NCBI GenBank assembly: GCA_015067835.1
Contig: SVLS01000007.1
Span: 1-64,000 of the forward strand
DNA length: 64,000 nucleotides
Direction: 5' to 3'
DNA from: Oscillospiraceae bacterium
Lineage (GTDB): Bacteria > Bacillota > Clostridia > Oscillospirales > Oscillospiraceae
The position numbers and the translations under genes were made by a program. Positions 32,019 through 41,393 of the stretch are shown here, one piece after another (positions within the stretch are counted from its first letter, which is position 1; every line of letters begins with the position of its first letter). The notes below the pieces were generated by a model. The model saw only the letters and a program-made list of their open reading frames with translations. It had not been told where the DNA came from and made no database searches.

Positions 32019-32648
32019 TTGGAGGAATACCTGGTGCCGACTGGGTTCGGTGAAGACGAATTTACAGAGAAAAAATCCCGTTTCATCGGTCGGATTTGGC
32101 CGGTGGAGTCCGAGGAAGAAGCACTGGCGAAAATACAGGAAATGGAAAAGCAGTATAAGGATGCGGCCCATAATTGCTGGGCATACATTATCCGGGGCGG
32201 CCCCAGCCGCTTTTCCGATAACGGTGAGCCGGGCGGAACAGCGGGAAATCCTATGATGCAGGTACTGCAAAAGGAACAGCTGAACAATGTTCTTTGTGTT
32301 GTCACCCGATATTTCGGCGGCATTCTTTTAGGCGCAGGCGGATTGGTGCGCGCTTATACCAAAGGTGCAAAAATTGCCGTGGATGCGGCAGGAAAGTCTA
32401 TGAAACGGGTCTGGACAGTGCTGTATGTACCCTGCCCTTATTCCTTTTACGAGCGTGTAAAGCTGGAGGTGGAAGCCTTCGGCGGTATCATCCGCAACAC
32501 GGAATTTACATCAGAGGTTGAAATGGAAATTTTGGTGGCGCAAACCCAGGCAGAGGCGTTTGTGAACCGCTTGACAGATATGAGCGCCGCCACCATTGAG
32601 GCAATGGAAACCGGAAAGGAATACCGGGCCTTTCCTGTCGAGCCATAA
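32019..32648 (+). CDS. YigZ/IMPACT family protein
   Basis: A 209-aa protein with the UPF0029/IMPACT fold. Clear motifs: FTEKKSRFIGRI at the start, AAHNCWAYIIRGG, FSDNGEPGGTAGNPM, VVTRYFGGILLGAGGLVRAYTKGA and a C-terminal DUF1949-like domain. The start codon is TTG 32019, with AAAGGAG 9 nt upstream; no ATG precedes the conserved start. Co-transcribed with hflX. The function of bacterial members is unsettled; eukaryotic IMPACT modulates translation control. Confidence 0.9.
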   Translation: MEEYLVPTGFGEDEFTEKKSRFIGRIWPVESEEEALAKIQEMEKQYKDAAHNCWAYIIRGGPSRFSDNGEPGGTAGNPMMQVLQKEQLNNVLCVVTRYFGGILLGAGGLVRAYTKGAKIAVDAAGKSMKRVWTVLYVPCPYSFYERVKLEVEAFGGIIRNTEFTSEVEMEILVAQTQAEAFVNRLTDMSAATIEAMETGKEYRAFPVEP

Positions 32649-32687
32649 TATCGGTTTGTAAATATTGAGAAATTTTATCCGAATAGG

Positions 32688-32717
32688 TTGGCAGACCCGG
32701 GAATTATGTGATATAAT
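32688..32717 (+). promoter_or_regulatory. Promoter of the dnaG-rpoD operon
   Basis: TTGGCA, 18-nt spacer, consensus TATAAT. The transcript would carry the palindromic repeat at 32741-32834 in its leader. Confidence 0.6.
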
Positions 32718-32740
32718 ATCATTTTAAAAGTTGTTACGTT

Positions 32741-32834
32741 ATTCTGAGCCGTCTCACAGGATGGCGTGGGAATCCCCATCATAAGGAGGAGATTGCCACA
32801 CCAGTGACCTCGGGTCACTGGTTCGCAATGACAT
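32741..32834. repeat. Intergenic palindromic repeat (REP-like)
   Basis: A perfect 9-bp hairpin, CCAGTGACC/GGTCACTGG (32801-32821, TCG loop), is framed by GATTGCCACA on the left and TTCGCAATGACAT on the right. On the minus strand this reads TCATTGCGA...GTGGCAATCTCC, a pattern I recall from dispersed repeats in clostridial genomes. It lies in the leader of the dnaG operon. Confidence 0.55.
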
Positions 32835-32857
32835 AAAGAAGAAAGGAGGCGTTTTCT

Positions 32858-34609
32858 ATGGCATTTCCACCATCTTTTATTGATGAGCTGGTAGCGAGAA
32901 ATCCGATTGAGGATGTTGTAGGTCAATATGTTACCCTGCGCCGTGCCGGTGCCAATATGTTTGGGCTTTGTCCCTTCCACGGAGAGAAAACGGCCTCTTT
33001 CTCCGTTGCTCCGGATAAGGGGATTTACTACTGCTTCGGCTGTCACAAGGGCGGCGGTGTTATTAACTTCCAGATGGAGGTAGAGGGTCTGAGCTACCCG
33101 GATGCCGTCCGTGCATTGGCAAAGCGTGCAGGAATGGCTGTTCCTGAGGATGAGCAGTATCAGTCCCGGTATCATCAGCAGGAGCGATTGTGGGCGCTAC
33201 ATAAGGAAGCAGCCCGGTTTTTCCACAGTCAGCTTTATGCACCTGTGGGCAAGCAGGCATTGGATTATGCCCTGGGGCGCGGCATGACGAAGGGAATCCT
33301 TACAACCTTCGGTGTGGGCTATGCCCCGAATTCCTGGGATGCGCTTATCAAGGCAATGCGCGCAAAGGGCTATACGGATCAGGAGCTGAAGGACTCCGGA
33401 TTGGTGACGGTATCCCAGAAAAACGGCAATCTTTTTGATCGGTTTCGTGATCGGCTGATGTTCCCCATCATTGATGTGCGGGGAAATGTCATTGCCTTCG
33501 GTGGCCGCAGACTCAGCAGCGATGACAGCGTCGCAAAATACCTGAACTCTCCGGAGACGCTGATCTTCAACAAGCGGAAGAACCTCTTCGGGCTGAATCT
33601 TGCCAAGAAGAGCAAGGCGGGCAGCCTGATTTTAGTGGAGGGCAATGTGGATGTGGTTGCACTGCACCAATTCGGCTTCGACAATGCAGTCGCCTCTCTC
33701 GGCACCAGCCTGACAGAAGAACAGGCGGCACTGATGACCCGGTATGCCGAGCAGATTATTTTGATTTATGACGGTGACGCCGCCGGGCAAAATGCCACCA
33801 AGCGAGCCATTCCGATTTTGGAAAAAGCTGGCTTGCAGGTAAAGGTGCTGCAAATGAAGGATGCCAAGGACCCGGACGAGTTTTTGCACAAGTTTGGCGC
33901 AGACAAATTCAAACTGCTGCTGGAGGACTCCTCCAATCGGGTGGAGTATCAGCTTAATGCGATTGCCCGGAAGTACGACATCAAGGAAGACGAACAGAAA
34001 GTAAAATTCCTGCAGGAAACTGCGGATTTGATTGCGACCCTGGGCAGTGCAGTTCAGCGTGAGGTATATGCCGGCCGTGTGGCAGAAAAGGCGAAAATCA
34101 GCCTGGAAGCGATGAAGCTGGAAATCAACCGGGCCTGGAAGCGGCGTACTGCAAAGGAAAAGAAACAGCAGGAAAAGATTGATTTGGCACCGGCCCGGAA
34201 TTTGCAGCCGAAAAGCCGCACCATTCGCTATGACAATATGAAGTCTGCCATGGCGGAGGAATGGGTGATTGGACTTTCCTTGCGTGACCCGACATTGTTG
34301 GATCAGACAGGCAACCTGACAGCGGAAACCTTTTCGTCACCCCTGCTTGGACGGGTTTTCCAACAGCTGAAGCAGCGGCACAGCCAAGGTTTAGAGGTGT
34401 CTCTTGCTGTTCTGGAGGATTTGAGCCAGGAGGAAATGTCCCATCTGGTTGGTGTTTTGCAAAGACAGCAGGGAACGGTGAACGAGCAAGCTTTTGCAGG
34501 GTGTATCGCAACAATTTGCACCGAGCATCAAGCATCTTCTGTTACCAATGAGGATGATTTGCTTGCTTTCCGCAATAGGCTAAAAGAAAGAAAAGGAATG
34601 AAAGAATGA
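32858..34609 (+). CDS. dnaG: DNA primase
   Basis: A 583-aa primase that lays RNA primers at the replication fork. The CHC2 zinc finger (Cys38, His41, Cys59, Cys62: CPFHGEK and CFGCHKGGG) is followed by the RNA-polymerase core with [12 protein letters not shown], then TOPRIM motifs [16 protein letters not shown] and [15 protein letters not shown]. The C-terminal helicase-interacting part is short and divergent. The usual EGYMD of TOPRIM reads EGNVD. AGAAAGGAGG precedes ATG. Its stop overlaps the sigma factor start by 4 bp (ATGA). Confidence 0.96.
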   Translation: MAFPPSFIDELVARNPIEDVVGQYVTLRRAGANMFGLCPFHGEKTASFSVAPDKGIYYCFGCHKGGGVINFQMEVEGLSYPDAVRALAKRAGMAVPEDEQYQSRYHQQERLWALHKEAARFFHSQLYAPVGKQALDYALGRGMTKGILTTFGVGYAPNSWDALIKAMRAKGYTDQELKDSGLVTVSQKNGNLFDRFRDRLMFPIIDVRGNVIAFGGRRLSSDDSVAKYLNSPETLIFNKRKNLFGLNLAKKSKAGSLILVEGNVDVVALHQFGFDNAVASLGTSLTEEQAALMTRYAEQIILIYDGDAAGQNATKRAIPILEKAGLQVKVLQMKDAKDPDEFLHKFGADKFKLLLEDSSNRVEYQLNAIARKYDIKEDEQKVKFLQETADLIATLGSAVQREVYAGRVAEKAKISLEAMKLEINRAWKRRTAKEKKQQEKIDLAPARNLQPKSRTIRYDNMKSAMAEEWVIGLSLRDPTLLDQTGNLTAETFSSPLLGRVFQQLKQRHSQGLEVSLAVLEDLSQEEMSHLVGVLQRQQGTVNEQAFAGCIATICTEHQASSVTNEDDLLAFRNRLKERKGMKE

Positions 34610-35469
34610 CCGATTTGCTCACAAAAACAGAACCTGCACCGGTATCTGCCGGCGAGGATGATGTGCGGCAATATTTAAGTGAAATCCGTCGATATCCCCG
34701 ACTGACACCGGAGCAGGAACGGGAGCTTGCCAAACGGTGCGCTGAGGCTGATGAAGAGGCAATCCGTCAGATGGTGAATTCCAATCTGCGCCTGGTGGTG
34801 TCTGTGGCCAAGGAATACGCCGGTCGCGGAATTCCGTTGCTGGATTTGATTCAGGAGGGAAGTATCGGTCTTTTGGTGGCGGCAAAGAAGTTTGATTACA
34901 CCAAGGAGTTCCGTTTTTCCACTTATGCAACAAAGTGGATTCGTCAGGGTATTACCCGGTATTTGCTGAATCATTATCAGCTGATTCGTGTGCCGGTTCA
35001 TACGGCGGAGCGCATCCGCAAGGTGGCGATGATGCGTGCGGCAATGCTGCAAAAAAACGGCGAAGAGCCCTCTCAGGAGGAGTTGGCAGAAGCCTGCGGA
35101 CTATCGGTGAGCAAGCTGAAGCAGCTGATACAGCTGCATCCGGAAATTTGCTCGCTGGATGCGCCGGTGGGTGATGACGATACAGTTGGCACTTTTTTGG
35201 AGGATGTTCAGGCGCCGCAGCCCTATGAAACGCTGGTGCGTGAAGAACTGAACCAAACAATGGAGCTGCTTTTGAAAATGCTGAATCCGCGGCAGCAGGA
35301 GGTTCTGCGGCTGCATTTCGGAATGACGGATGGCGTTTGTTATTCTCTGGAGGAAATCGGCAAGCGGTTGGGTGTTTCCAAGGAACGCGCCCGGCAGATT
35401 GAGTGTCAGGCGATGGACAAGCTGCAAAAAATGGGAGCCAGTATGGGTTTGGAGGATTATTTGGAATGA
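34606..35469 (+). CDS. rpoD: Housekeeping-type sigma-70 factor
   Basis: A 287-aa sigma factor. It lacks region 1.1 and begins with region 1.2 ([21 protein letters not shown]). Then come region 2 ([32 protein letters not shown] and the melting/-10 segment [19 protein letters not shown]), region 3 and region 4 with the -35-reading helix ([20 protein letters not shown]). At 287 aa it is shorter than typical SigA (about 370). Position between dnaG and downstream growth genes is that of rpoD. Overlaps dnaG and the next gene by 4 bp each, so translation is coupled. It could also be an RpoD-like paralogue if a longer sigA exists elsewhere. Confidence 0.9.
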   Translation: MTDLLTKTEPAPVSAGEDDVRQYLSEIRRYPRLTPEQERELAKRCAEADEEAIRQMVNSNLRLVVSVAKEYAGRGIPLLDLIQEGSIGLLVAAKKFDYTKEFRFSTYATKWIRQGITRYLLNHYQLIRVPVHTAERIRKVAMMRAAMLQKNGEEPSQEELAEACGLSVSKLKQLIQLHPEICSLDAPVGDDDTVGTFLEDVQAPQPYETLVREELNQTMELLLKMLNPRQQEVLRLHFGMTDGVCYSLEEIGKRLGVSKERARQIECQAMDKLQKMGASMGLEDYLE

Positions 35470-36506
35470 AGCAACCGGAGATTACCTTTGAGACTGCACC
35501 CTGGGAGCAGGTCATTCTGGATGTGGCTTCCGGCGGAAGCTTGGACGGCATTCGCTTTCTGGCTTTGATGGAGCCGGAAAGTGAAGAAAGCCTGGAAGAT
35601 GCATTTTCTATGCTGGAGCAGAGAGATATATTGCTGAGCGTGGAGGGTCTGGGTGATTTTTCTCCGTCGTCTGGTGTCGCACTGCGACTTCGGACGGAAA
35701 AGGAATGGGTTGCTCAGGGAGCGGATATAAGCCGTCTGGAAGAGGACGATGCCCTGCGCCTTTATTTGGAGGAAATTGCAGCGCTTCCTGCTTGCGAGGA
35801 GCCGCAGCAGCTGCTGCAGGCCTATCGTGCCGGGCAGGAGGATGCGCTTGTACGGTTAACCAATGCCATGCTCGCCCAGGTGCTGCAACAGGCATTTCAT
35901 TTGGCTGGCCGCGGCGTTTTGCTGATGGATTTGCTGCAGGAAGGAAGCCTGGGTCTTTGGCAGGGAATTCTTTCCTATGAGAGCGGCGATTTTGAAAGTC
36001 ATTGCCGTCGGAAAATCCAACAAAGTCTGCATCGGGCGCTGTTGATACAGGCAAGACAATATGGCGTGGGACAGAAAATGCGCCAGGCGATGGAGGATTA
36101 CCGGGCTGTGGATGAGCTGCTGTTGGGAGAGCTTGGCCGGACGCCAACCTTGGAGGAGCTGGCAGAAAAACTGCACCTGACAGTGGAGGAAACCGCTGTG
36201 GTAGCCCAGACAGTGGATCTTGCCCGTCGGCTGAGCTTTACGACCGCAGAACCTGAGCCAGAGGAAGAGGAATTGGCAGAAACCCAAGCGGTTGAGGATA
36301 CGGCTTATTTCCAGATGCGCCAGCGGGTATCTGAATTACTCAGCGAGCTGGACGAGGTGGACGCAAAGCTGTTGAGTCTGCGATTTGGCTTGAAGGAAGG
36401 ACTGCCGATGAGTGCGCCTCAGGTTGGAGAAAAGCTGGGACTGACGCCGGATGAGGTGACGACCCGTGAAGCAGCGGCATTGGCAAAGCTGCGAAAATAT
36501 AGTTGA
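35466..36506 (+). CDS. Degenerate sigma-70-like protein coupled to rpoD
   Basis: A 346-aa protein starting in the stop of rpoD (ATGA). A helical acidic N-terminus (about 1-95) is followed by sigma-like segments in order: region 1.2-like [15 protein letters not shown]; region 2-like [22 protein letters not shown]; then [18 protein letters not shown] where sigma factors have [17 protein letters not shown]; region 3-like [13 protein letters not shown]; and region 4-like [25 protein letters not shown]. The aromatic/Trp residues that melt the -10 element are missing, and region 4 has lost the usual SxERxRQIE helix. It probably arose by duplication of rpoD and now binds polymerase or the sigma factor without ordinary promoter recognition (inference). 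Confidence 0.8.
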   Translation: MKQPEITFETAPWEQVILDVASGGSLDGIRFLALMEPESEESLEDAFSMLEQRDILLSVEGLGDFSPSSGVALRLRTEKEWVAQGADISRLEEDDALRLYLEEIAALPACEEPQQLLQAYRAGQEDALVRLTNAMLAQVLQQAFHLAGRGVLLMDLLQEGSLGLWQGILSYESGDFESHCRRKIQQSLHRALLIQARQYGVGQKMRQAMEDYRAVDELLLGELGRTPTLEELAEKLHLTVEETAVVAQTVDLARRLSFTTAEPEPEEEELAETQAVEDTAYFQMRQRVSELLSELDEVDAKLLSLRFGLKEGLPMSAPQVGEKLGLTPDEVTTREAAALAKLRKYS

Positions 36507-36521
36507 AAAGAGGTAAGAACG

Positions 36522-37199
36522 ATGGCCAAGACAGTGGCGATTGCGATTGACGGACCTGCAGGCGCAGGAAAAAGCACCATTGCCCGCAGAATTGCAAAGG
36601 AAATGGGCTATTACTATGTAGATACCGGTGCAATTTATCGCACCGTGGCATATTTTATGGATTTGCTGGGCGTCAGTCCAAAGGATACGGACGGCGTTGA
36701 GCGTTACATCGATGAGCTGACTGTTCAAATTGAATACGATGAAGACGGTCTGCAGCACATGATTATGAACGGAATGGATGTAACGGGAGATATCCGCACC
36801 CAAGACATTTCCCAGAAAGCCTCGCTGATTTCAGCGCAGCCGGTGGTGCGGGAAGTTCTGCTGGATATGCAGCGGGAGGTCGCCCGTCAGCACAATGTCG
36901 TGATGGACGGACGGGATATTGGCACTGTGGTGCTGCCCGATGCCAATGTGAAGATTTTCCTGACCGCTTCTGCTGAGGTGCGGGCAAAACGCCGGACGGA
37001 TGAATTGCTGGCCAAGGGACAAAAGGCAGATTTCAGCCGGATTCTGCAGGAAATTGAGCAGCGGGATTATCAGGATACCCACCGGGCGATTGCACCGCTG
37101 AAAATGTGCAGAGATTCCGTGAAGGTGGACACTTCCGAGATGACCATCGAACAGGTGGTGCAGACCATCCGCAATATTATTACGGAGAAGGTTGGATAA
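36522..37199 (+). CDS. cmk: Cytidylate kinase
   Basis: A 225-aa CMP/dCMP kinase: the P-loop AIDGPAGAGKSTIARRIA, YYVDTGAIYRTVAYF, the NMP-binding insert with DVTGDIRTQDISQKAS, DGRDIGTVVLPDANVKIFLTAS and the lid RDYQDTHRAIAPLK. AAAAGAGGTAAGAACG precedes ATG. It is 15 bp behind the sigma-like gene and its TAA shares a base with the ATG of ispH-rpsA. The cmk-ispH-rpsA order is common in Clostridia. Confidence 0.96.
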   Translation: MAKTVAIAIDGPAGAGKSTIARRIAKEMGYYYVDTGAIYRTVAYFMDLLGVSPKDTDGVERYIDELTVQIEYDEDGLQHMIMNGMDVTGDIRTQDISQKASLISAQPVVREVLLDMQREVARQHNVVMDGRDIGTVVLPDANVKIFLTASAEVRAKRRTDELLAKGQKADFSRILQEIEQRDYQDTHRAIAPLKMCRDSVKVDTSEMTIEQVVQTIRNIITEKVG

Positions 37200-39202
37200 T
37201 GAGCATTCAGGTTGCACAAAGTGCCGGGTTTTGCTTCGGTGTAAGCCGGGCGGTTGAAATGGTGGAGCAGGCGGCTACGGAAGGGAAAAAAGTGGTTACG
37301 CTGGGTCCGATTATTCACAATCGCCATGTGGTCAACCGATTTGACGAAATGGGCGTGCGGGTAATTGAATTGCCGGAGGAAGCGGAGCCGGGAATGACGG
37401 TGATTATTCGCTCCCACGGTGTCAGCCGGGATGTGATGGAACGGCTGAAAAGCCGGGGTGTAGAGATTGTGGATGCTACTTGTCCCTTCGTAAAACGGAT
37501 TCACACCATTGTGGAAAAGGCAGAGCAGGCAGGGCAGCTGCCGGTCATTATCGGCACGCGCTCTCATCCGGAAGTGGAAGGAATTGCCGGCTGGTGCAGT
37601 CGTTGCCGTATCTTTGAATCGGCAGAGGAACTGGAAGAATGGGCGCAAAGCGGTGAAATTTCACCGGATTTCCCCATTTGTATGGTCAGTCAGACCACTT
37701 CTACGGAAATATCTTGGAAAAAAAGTGTCCAAATCGCAAAAAAACAGTTTACTAACGCAAAAATCTTTGATACAATATGCAGAGCAACAGAATCTCGCCA
37801 GAAAGAGGCAGCGCAGTTAAGTGCTTCCAGTCAGGCGATGGTTGTGGTGGGGGATGCCAAAAGCTCCAACACCGGTCGACTGGCGATGATCTGCCGGGAA
37901 CACTGTCCAATTGTGGCTTTGGTGGACAACGCATCTGAGCTGAAGCCGGAGATGTTTCAGAATGTTGCTGAGGTTGGAATCACGGCTGGCGCTTCTACGC
38001 CGGCGTGGATAATAAAGGAGGTCAATAAGACTATGAGCGAAATTATCAATGCTGATGCTGTACAGGAGGAGAGCTTTGAGCAGCTTCTGGAGCAGTCCAT
38101 CAAGACTTTAAATACAGGAGATAAGGTCATTGGCGTCGTTACCGGAATCGGCAACACCGAAATCCAGGTTGACTTGGGTACCAAGCACGCCGGTTATATT
38201 CCCTATGACGAAGTTAGTGCTGATCCTTCTGTGAAGCCTGAGGACATTCTTCATCTGGGCGACGAAATCGAGGTTTTTGTTGTACGCGTCAACGATCAGG
38301 AAGGTACTGTGCAGCTGTCCAAGAAGAAGCTGGACGGTATGAAGATTTGGGACGATATGGCTACCTATGTAGAGGAAAAGACTACTGTTGACGGTACCAT
38401 CACCGAGGAGAACAAGGGTGGTCTGGTTGCAACCGTAAAGGGCATCCGTGTGTTCATTCCCGCTTCCCAGTCCGGTGTCGCCAAGGGCGGCGATATGGCA
38501 GCAATGCTGGGTCAGGCTGTGCAGCTGAAGATTACCGAGGTCAACCGTGCACGCCGTCGTGTAATCGGCTCCATCCGCGCTGTTACTTCTGAGGCTCGCA
38601 AGGCTTCTCAGGAGCAGCTGTGGGCTGAGATTGAAGAGGGTAAGAAGTACCACGGTACTGTCAAGTCCCTGACCTCTTACGGCGCATTTGTCGACATCGG
38701 TGGTGTGGACGGTATGGTTCACGTTTCCGAGCTGAGCTGGAATCGTATTAAGACTCCTGCTGAGGTTGTGAAGGTTGGCGATGAGATTGATGTTTATGTT
38801 ATCTCCTTCGATGCAGAGAAGCGTAAGATTTCTCTGGGCTACAAGACTGCTGAGATGAACCCCTGGAATCAGTTCATGACCAGCTACAATGTGGGCGATG
38901 TGGTTTCCGCCAAGATCGTTAAGCTGATGACCTTCGGCGCATTTGCTGAAATCATCCCCGGCGTTGATGGCCTGATTCACATTTCTCAGATCGCTGATAA
39001 GCGCATTGGCAAGCCTGAGGATGTTCTGGCAGAGGGCCAGGAGGTTCAGGTTAAGATTACCGATGTGGATGCAGAGCACAAGCGCATTTCTCTGTCCATC
39101 CGCGCTCTGCTGGAGCCTGTTGCTGAGGAAGCAGAGGCAGAAGCAGAGGAGGCTCCTGTGGAAGCAGAGGCTGAAGCACCTGCTGAGGCAGAGGCAGAAT
39201 AA
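37199..39202 (+). CDS. ispH: IspH - ribosomal protein S1 fusion
   Basis: A 667-aa fusion. Residues 1-280 are 4-hydroxy-3-methylbut-2-enyl diphosphate reductase, last step of the MEP isoprenoid pathway, with the three iron-sulfur cysteines Cys12 (AGFCFGV), Cys95 (DATCPFVKR) and Cys194 (DTICRATESRQ). Residues about 300-645 are four S1 OB-fold repeats (for example KYHGTVKSLTSYGAFVDIGG and SAKIVKLMTFGAFAEIIPG), the RNA-binding part of ribosomal protein S1. The tail is a Glu/Ala-rich low-complexity stretch. The fusion is well known in Clostridia. ATG 37199 overlaps the cmk stop codon by one base; the codon bias of the S1 half is noticeably stronger than that of the IspH half. Confidence 0.95.
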   Translation: MSIQVAQSAGFCFGVSRAVEMVEQAATEGKKVVTLGPIIHNRHVVNRFDEMGVRVIELPEEAEPGMTVIIRSHGVSRDVMERLKSRGVEIVDATCPFVKRIHTIVEKAEQAGQLPVIIGTRSHPEVEGIAGWCSRCRIFESAEELEEWAQSGEISPDFPICMVSQTTSTEISWKKSVQIAKKQFTNAKIFDTICRATESRQKEAAQLSASSQAMVVVGDAKSSNTGRLAMICREHCPIVALVDNASELKPEMFQNVAEVGITAGASTPAWIIKEVNKTMSEIINADAVQEESFEQLLEQSIKTLNTGDKVIGVVTGIGNTEIQVDLGTKHAGYIPYDEVSADPSVKPEDILHLGDEIEVFVVRVNDQEGTVQLSKKKLDGMKIWDDMATYVEEKTTVDGTITEENKGGLVATVKGIRVFIPASQSGVAKGGDMAAMLGQAVQLKITEVNRARRRVIGSIRAVTSEARKASQEQLWAEIEEGKKYHGTVKSLTSYGAFVDIGGVDGMVHVSELSWNRIKTPAEVVKVGDEIDVYVISFDAEKRKISLGYKTAEMNPWNQFMTSYNVGDVVSAKIVKLMTFGAFAEIIPGVDGLIHISQIADKRIGKPEDVLAEGQEVQVKITDVDAEHKRISLSIRALLEPVAEEAEAEAEEAPVEAEAEAPAEAEAE

Positions 39203-39209
39203 GGCTACT

Positions 39210-39246
39210 ACATACCGGGACCGACTTTTGCCGGCCCCGGTATTTG
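39210..39246 (+). terminator. Terminator-like hairpin after ispH-rpsA
   Basis: ATACCGGG with CCG pairs with CGG and CCCGGTAT around a T-rich loop, followed by a short TTT. Confidence 0.55.
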
Positions 39247-39262
39247 CATAAGGGAGGATATT

Positions 39263-39544
39263 ATGGTTAAGCATATTGTACTTTATACTCTGAAAGAGGG
39301 CGTCGATAAGGAAGAGGCAGTTGCGATTATCAAAGCCCAGCTGGAGCCTCTGGTGGGGAAAATCCCCGGTCTGCGCCATCTGGAAATTCGCAGAGCCTTT
39401 GCCGGTATGGATTATGCGCTGTATTCCGAGTTTGACAGCAAGCAGGACTTGGAGAATTACACCAAGCATCCGCTGCACCTTGCGGCAAAAGAGCATTTCT
39501 GGCATTTCCTGGATACCCGGGTTGCGGCTGACTATGAAGTGTAA
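39263..39544 (+). CDS. Dabb family stress-responsive alpha/beta-barrel protein
   Basis: A 93-aa protein matching the Dabb domain: start MVKHIVLYTLKEG, GKIPGLRHLEIRRAF, DYALYSEFDSKQDLENYTKHPLH and the ending TRVAADYEV. These small ferredoxin-like barrels dimerise; their role is mostly unknown. GGGAGGATATT precedes ATG. Terminators flank it, so it may be transcribed alone or by readthrough from ispH-rpsA. Confidence 0.9.
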   Translation: MVKHIVLYTLKEGVDKEEAVAIIKAQLEPLVGKIPGLRHLEIRRAFAGMDYALYSEFDSKQDLENYTKHPLHLAAKEHFWHFLDTRVAADYEV

Positions 39545-39548
39545 AAAG

Positions 39549-39580
39549 ATCCGGAGAACTTTCGTTCTCCGGATTTCTTT
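39549..39580. terminator. Terminator between Dabb gene and galactosidase-like gene
   Basis: A perfect 11-bp stem ATCCGGAGAAC/GTTCTCCGGAT with loop TTTC and T-rich ends; the genes converge here. Confidence 0.85.
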
Positions 39581-41375
39581 ATGCGAAAATACCTAGGAAA
39601 GATTCGTGGGGCTGAAGGGTGACGGTCAGTTTGTGATCGTTTAGACAGAAAGGCTTGCAGGAATGTAGGGCTCTGCAGAAGGTTATAGTCTTTTCGACAG
39701 GGACATCTTCCCAGTTAATCAGCAAAATCGCTTTCTCGGATTCCCATTTGGAGGGGAGACGACGATCGTCTGGGAGGAAAATGGGCTTACAGCATTCGGA
39801 TGCTGCATCAAAAGCCTGCGTCAGAATGGAAATGCCCTTTTTATTCAGAACCGCTATCCTGTCAGAAAGGAAAATATTGCCGCCAGAAATGGCCACCAGA
39901 TTGGCCCAAGTTTCTGCTTCTACGGCATTAAATTGATCGCCATTTCGCCAGTGGCATTCAAAAATGTCAGCTTCTGTCATTTGCGATGCCCTTTTAGGTG
40001 CAACATATTTTGGAGTACCGGGCTCCCAAATTAAGGGCTCGTCGGCTGTTTCTTCTCCTCGCACAATCATAAAGTCCGGATCGATCCGTGTGACATAGTT
40101 GTTGTACATCCAAGTCCAGGAGAGAGATTCTGCGATCCATGAAACATGGGAGAAATGATTGTGAATGTCCACACCAATTCGCATAGAAGGAGCGATATTA
40201 CTGCCGCATTGAATGGGAAGCGAGCAACCTAAAATCACCGCATCCGGTCCGGTGCAAGCCTGGATGTCTTTGATTAACCGGGCAAGGGCGGTGTAAGGGG
40301 TTGCGGTTTGATCGTGGTATTTTTTGATGGACAGCAGGCACGACAGATAATCGATTTTGAACAGTCGGTAGCCGCAGGAATACAAGTGCTTGTAGGTATC
40401 AAGTACGAATTTTCGGGCTTCGGGATGGGTGGGGTCTAAAATATACGTGTCGTAAATTTCTCGGAAATATGTACCCGACTCGTCCTTTAAGAGCCAATCC
40501 GCCCGAAACGCAGGGCAGGAATCCTTGATCAGCAGCGGCGCCATCCAGATACCGGCGGCAAAACCTGCATCAACAATGCGTTTTGCAACTTGTTCCAGTC
40601 CACAGGAAAACTTTTCGTTTTCGCACCAATCACCCCATTCTTTTTGCCAACCGTCATCCAGAACAATATAATGAAGCTTGTCGGCAAAGGGAAGGTGTTT
40701 GAGCGCATCAATATTTTCATAAATGTCTTCCGGTGTTACCCGGTCCAAATAGTAATCCCACGTATTCCAGCCGGTGAGCTTAGGCATTGGGAAGGTGCTT
40801 TTTGGCAGAAGACTTCTATAAGTTTCGTAAAGAGCATCTATGGTAGTATCTTGCAAAAACAGTACGCATTCCGATTCAAATACGCAAAGCTCCTGCATAC
40901 CGGAAGTAAATTCGGTTTTGGCACAAAATTCAATACACCCTCTATGTCGAGAGGCGCAGGCGCTAACAATGTTTTTGAAAGGGGAAACCACCGCTAGGGA
41001 GATACCTTTGGAAGCGAGATTTGGGAAAATGCCGGCACAATCAGCAAGGTATTCCCGATTTTCCTCCAATTCCAGAGGATAACGATTGCCGGAACGGGAC
41101 CAGCGATTAGAGAAAAAGGTCAAATGATCTGTTTCTTTGTATATGACAGGATGCAAACAAAGCGTGTCCACCCGCAGAAGCTTTAAAGGAGTATCCCGTT
41201 CGGCGCAAAGTTTGACCAAGGCACCGGAAGGGATGTCTTGAAATTCCCAACGGATGCGAATGTCGGCAACCTCTGTGTGATAAATGGTTTTATCCCCGGA
41301 TTTTTCGCCCATTAGGGACGATTCCGGAATAAAGACAGTTTTATCTTCAAAATAGAGTCGGAATCCAAAATCCAT
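39579..41375 (-). CDS. GH36-like alpha-galactosidase
   Basis: A 598-aa protein with the layout of clan GH-D enzymes: an N-terminal beta-sandwich (1-190), a TIM barrel (about 195-510) and a C-terminal beta domain. Barrel signatures: GWNTWDYYLDRVTPEDI, IVLDDGWQKEWGDW, AGIWMAPLLI, FKIDYLSCLL (the Asp of KIDYL is the expected nucleophile) and MRIGVDIHNH (the Asp is the expected acid/base). No signal peptide, so it acts on imported oligosaccharides. Alone on the minus strand. Substrate alpha-galactoside is the family default; some relatives act on other sugars. Confidence 0.87.
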   Translation of the reverse strand: MDFGFRLYFEDKTVFIPESSLMGEKSGDKTIYHTEVADIRIRWEFQDIPSGALVKLCAERDTPLKLLRVDTLCLHPVIYKETDHLTFFSNRWSRSGNRYPLELEENREYLADCAGIFPNLASKGISLAVVSPFKNIVSACASRHRGCIEFCAKTEFTSGMQELCVFESECVLFLQDTTIDALYETYRSLLPKSTFPMPKLTGWNTWDYYLDRVTPEDIYENIDALKHLPFADKLHYIVLDDGWQKEWGDWCENEKFSCGLEQVAKRIVDAGFAAGIWMAPLLIKDSCPAFRADWLLKDESGTYFREIYDTYILDPTHPEARKFVLDTYKHLYSCGYRLFKIDYLSCLLSIKKYHDQTATPYTALARLIKDIQACTGPDAVILGCSLPIQCGSNIAPSMRIGVDIHNHFSHVSWIAESLSWTWMYNNYVTRIDPDFMIVRGEETADEPLIWEPGTPKYVAPKRASQMTEADIFECHWRNGDQFNAVEAETWANLVAISGGNIFLSDRIAVLNKKGISILTQAFDAASECCKPIFLPDDRRLPSKWESEKAILLINWEDVPVEKTITFCRALHSCKPFCLNDHKLTVTLQPHESFLGIFA

Positions 41376-41393
41376 ACTGCTCTCCTTTTACAA

